Source: DRLZ01 sp036478815 (GTDB lineage Bacteria; Pseudomonadota; Gammaproteobacteria; Methylococcales; DRLZ01). Taken from it: a stretch of DNA of 23,163 bases. The stretch is from NCBI GenBank assembly GCA_036478815.1, contig JAZGEP010000219.1, positions 1 to 23,163 on the forward strand, in the 5' to 3' direction. The notes under the pieces are model-generated. The model searched no databases and was not told the origin of the DNA. It saw nothing but the letters and a program-made list of their open reading frames with translations. This document shows, piece after piece, positions 22,701-23,163 of this stretch. Position 1 is the stretch's first letter, and each line of letters begins with the position of its first letter. Made by a program: the position numbers and the translations under genes.

Positions 22701-23005
22701 ATGCACTCAGTGATGGCTTGCTGGTGATCCGTTATCTATTTGGATTAACCGGAACCTCTCTGACTGCAGAAGCAGTTGCGAATAACTGCACACGTTGTAG
22801 CGATACTGAAATTGAAAACTATCTTGCCAGTTTATTAATTCTGGATGTGGATGGGAATGGTACCAGTGATGCACTTACCGATGGTTTGCTGGTTATCCGC
22901 TATGTGTTTGGTTTAACTGGAGACGCACTGACAGCTGAAGCGGTTGCGAGCAATTGCACGCGTTGCAGCAATACTGAAATTGAAAATTATCTTGGTGGAT
23001 TATAG
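19799..23005 (+). CDS. Secreted thermolysin-like (M4) metalloprotease with PD40-like and dockerin-like C-terminus
   Basis: 1068 residues, starting at ATG 19799 with AAGGA 8 bases upstream. A signal peptide ends near CLA-ANS (residue ~23). A propeptide follows with an FTP-type domain (~165-215) and a PepSY-like region (~225-300). The M4 catalytic domain has the zinc motif HELTH (H460, E461, H464), the third ligand E484 in NEAFSD, 20 residues after H464 as in thermolysin, and the transition-state His H554 in DNGGVHVNS. Residues ~690-930 look like beta-propeller/PD40 segments (DQKRPSVDRNGSLIAFI, VAVSPDGEKFALV, AMDFSNDGNTLIYDA). Residues 959-1068 are two 54-56-residue repeats, each with D.DGNG..DAL.DGLLVIRY.FGLTG and a C..C pair, like type I dockerin calcium loops. 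It probably degrades extracellular protein and anchors or binds calcium through its tail. All catalytic residues are intact. Confidence 0.93.
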   Translation: MRLSVVTIVAGFFATLLNSACLAANSAQPAFQVNPLQSQISSSFIQPSVISNTTTDSRINKIASFLATQKQLANGNQTPGKLQTLGNTNSANQQTQAVQNTQSILSKLTVRLTESGTPRQIRPTSSVLMKRSSTNQSATAILESHAQTARHFLDTAQKLLYLDNPAQELTLTSNRTDTMGKQHLRFHQYYQDIPVWNCALTVHLDKAGNVELVDGAFFPSPKKLSTKPIYTADQAIENARLWIPHGAAAVETDSPQLVIYPEPDKQSRLAWEVKLSGALNHQWLVLVDAENGTQILAYNQVNDAGIVGSGEDLFGDQQQLNIFEQNNLFGMVDTSKPMFQGGSPFPTNENKGVIYIFDDKNQSPFDDDGRVELPEVFDITISENPDSGWPQAAVSASFTLSATYDYYSQVHGRNSIDGNGGSIFALVRLGNNYLNAFWNGQLIAFGDALPFAGALDVVSHELTHGVTTNTANLIYFNQSGALNEAFSDIFGEAAEAHTFGKADWVSGAQLGNPTRSLRNPGSIISPRTGDPYPATMSEYVQLPATLEDDNGGVHVNSSIINHAFYLLAEGLNGAIGVDDAEQIFYRALVFHLVPRSQFIDARLALIQSATEIYGEGSVQVQKTAEAFDAVEIFDAPPTPVDNEVTIVNGPEATTFIRRDPATGTFSLNRRDPALEDPDTGIILSSFSLDQKRPSVDRNGSLIAFINSDHDLCLVNSINGLDEACLELQTTFYSVAVSPDGEKFALVLLDISDQPEDQIIIIDLSPNGQNQIIDLVAAATDNASTNSISHADAMDFSNDGNTLIYDALNVIATADGSRIGAWSLYALDLVNETTIAVIPPVSGFNFGFPVFSQSTDNFLVFDAFNQNTGTNTVNTVNLITGELRIIDTSTNFGTPVFTGDDSAIVFSRPDATAATGFSLFMQPLSADHITPSGATELWLKDADYGVIYRRGNAVVNSGNLDIDGNGETDALSDGLLVIRYLFGLTGTSLTAEAVANNCTRCSDTEIENYLASLLILDVDGNGTSDALTDGLLVIRYVFGLTGDALTAEAVASNCTRCSNTEIENYLGGL
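22673..23002 (+). repeat. Two tandem dockerin-like repeats within the protease gene
   Basis: Protein repeats at residues 959-1014 and 1015-1068, a period of 56 codons (168 bases), with the coding DNA also similar. Each has a DxDGNGxxD calcium loop, LLVIRY, FGLTG, LTAEAVA, NCTRCS and TEIENYL. It is an internal duplication. Confidence 0.85.
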
Positions 23006-23025
23006 AAAAACCAGAGTGCAGAATA

Positions 23026-23163
23026 CTTAGGAACGTGCATGAAATAACTTGAACAATTGACTTGTCTTTTTGCTCATCTTCGGTGTTGCGAAAACAGTTA
23101 CATAGCTCACTATGCGCCTGTTTTCGCGCCTTGAATACGAACAAAAATCCTGCCTCAAGATCA
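23026..23163 (+). repeat. Long hairpin repeat, copy D (cut by window end)
   Basis: Begins CTTAGGAACGTGCATGAAAT and has the core CTTGTCTTTTTGCTCATCTT, inner arms GCGAAAACA and TGTTTTCGC, loop TTACATAGCTCACTATG, and right core GAACAAAAATCCTGCCTC. The right outer arm lies mostly outside the window. It starts 20 bases after the protease stop codon, so it may form the 3' end of that transcript. Confidence 0.8.

Overview
The window looks like a stretch of a gammaproteobacterial chromosome. The evidence is a SUF iron-sulfur operon headed by an Rrf2-type regulator of the gammaproteobacterial SUF type, a GbsR/MarR regulator, Uma2, DUF1566 and CHAT proteins, and a secreted M4 protease ending in dockerin-like repeats. 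Base composition is AT-leaning and the gaps are packed with palindromic repeats and dead insertion sequences, as in repeat-rich environmental (for example large sulfur-oxidising) gammaproteobacteria. I cannot fix the genus from sequence alone.

Layout from left to right. 1-482: the 3' end of a CHAT (caspase-like) protease gene, cut by the window edge. 483-1000: a run of three adjacent palindromic repeats. 1001-1375 (-): a stand-alone CheY-like receiver, with a truncated gene tail and a 164-bp MITE behind it. 1920-3683 (+): two exported DUF1566 (Lcl C-terminal) proteins, the first with an SdrD-B-like domain. 4159-4458 (+): a small lipoprotein. 8086-4657 (-): a five-gene membrane/redox operon (SDR-DoxX fusion, DUF2269, DUF4166, DCC thiol oxidoreductase, 4-TM protein), interrupted by a MITE. 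8902-8372 (-): a GbsR/MarR regulator whose leader is a near-perfect 46-bp palindrome. 9347-9739: a broken vapC. 10330-9758 (-): a Uma2 nuclease-fold protein. 17648-11014 (-): the SUF operon in the order Rrf2 regulator, sufB, [zeta-type toxin plus small antitoxin], sufC, sufD, sufS, sufU. 17.8-18.9 kb: remnants of an IS1380-like and an IS1182-like transposase. 19799-23005 (+): a 1068-residue secreted thermolysin-family protease.

How the genes fit together. The suf genes encode cysteine desulfurase (SufS), sulfur acceptor or scaffold (SufU), and the SufBCD scaffold with its ATPase. They sit under an Rrf2 regulator that has an inverted repeat resembling an IscR type-1 site over its own predicted promoter. 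sufC, D, S and U overlap start-to-stop, so they are probably translationally coupled. The sufB-sufC junction is split by a toxin-antitoxin cassette whose toxin frame is broken.

The most unusual part is non-coding. At least eight copies of a ~165-bp hairpin element share a conserved apical loop and flanking core, while both outer and inner stem arms differ between copies and remain self-complementary within each copy. A second set (three full MITEs plus one end fragment), a singleton hairpin and a shorter hairpin family share the same general plan: ends of the form CTAG or CTNAG, and, for the long ones, a length of 164-167 bp. They often abut each other at these ends, and related solo arms lie at the points where genes are truncated.
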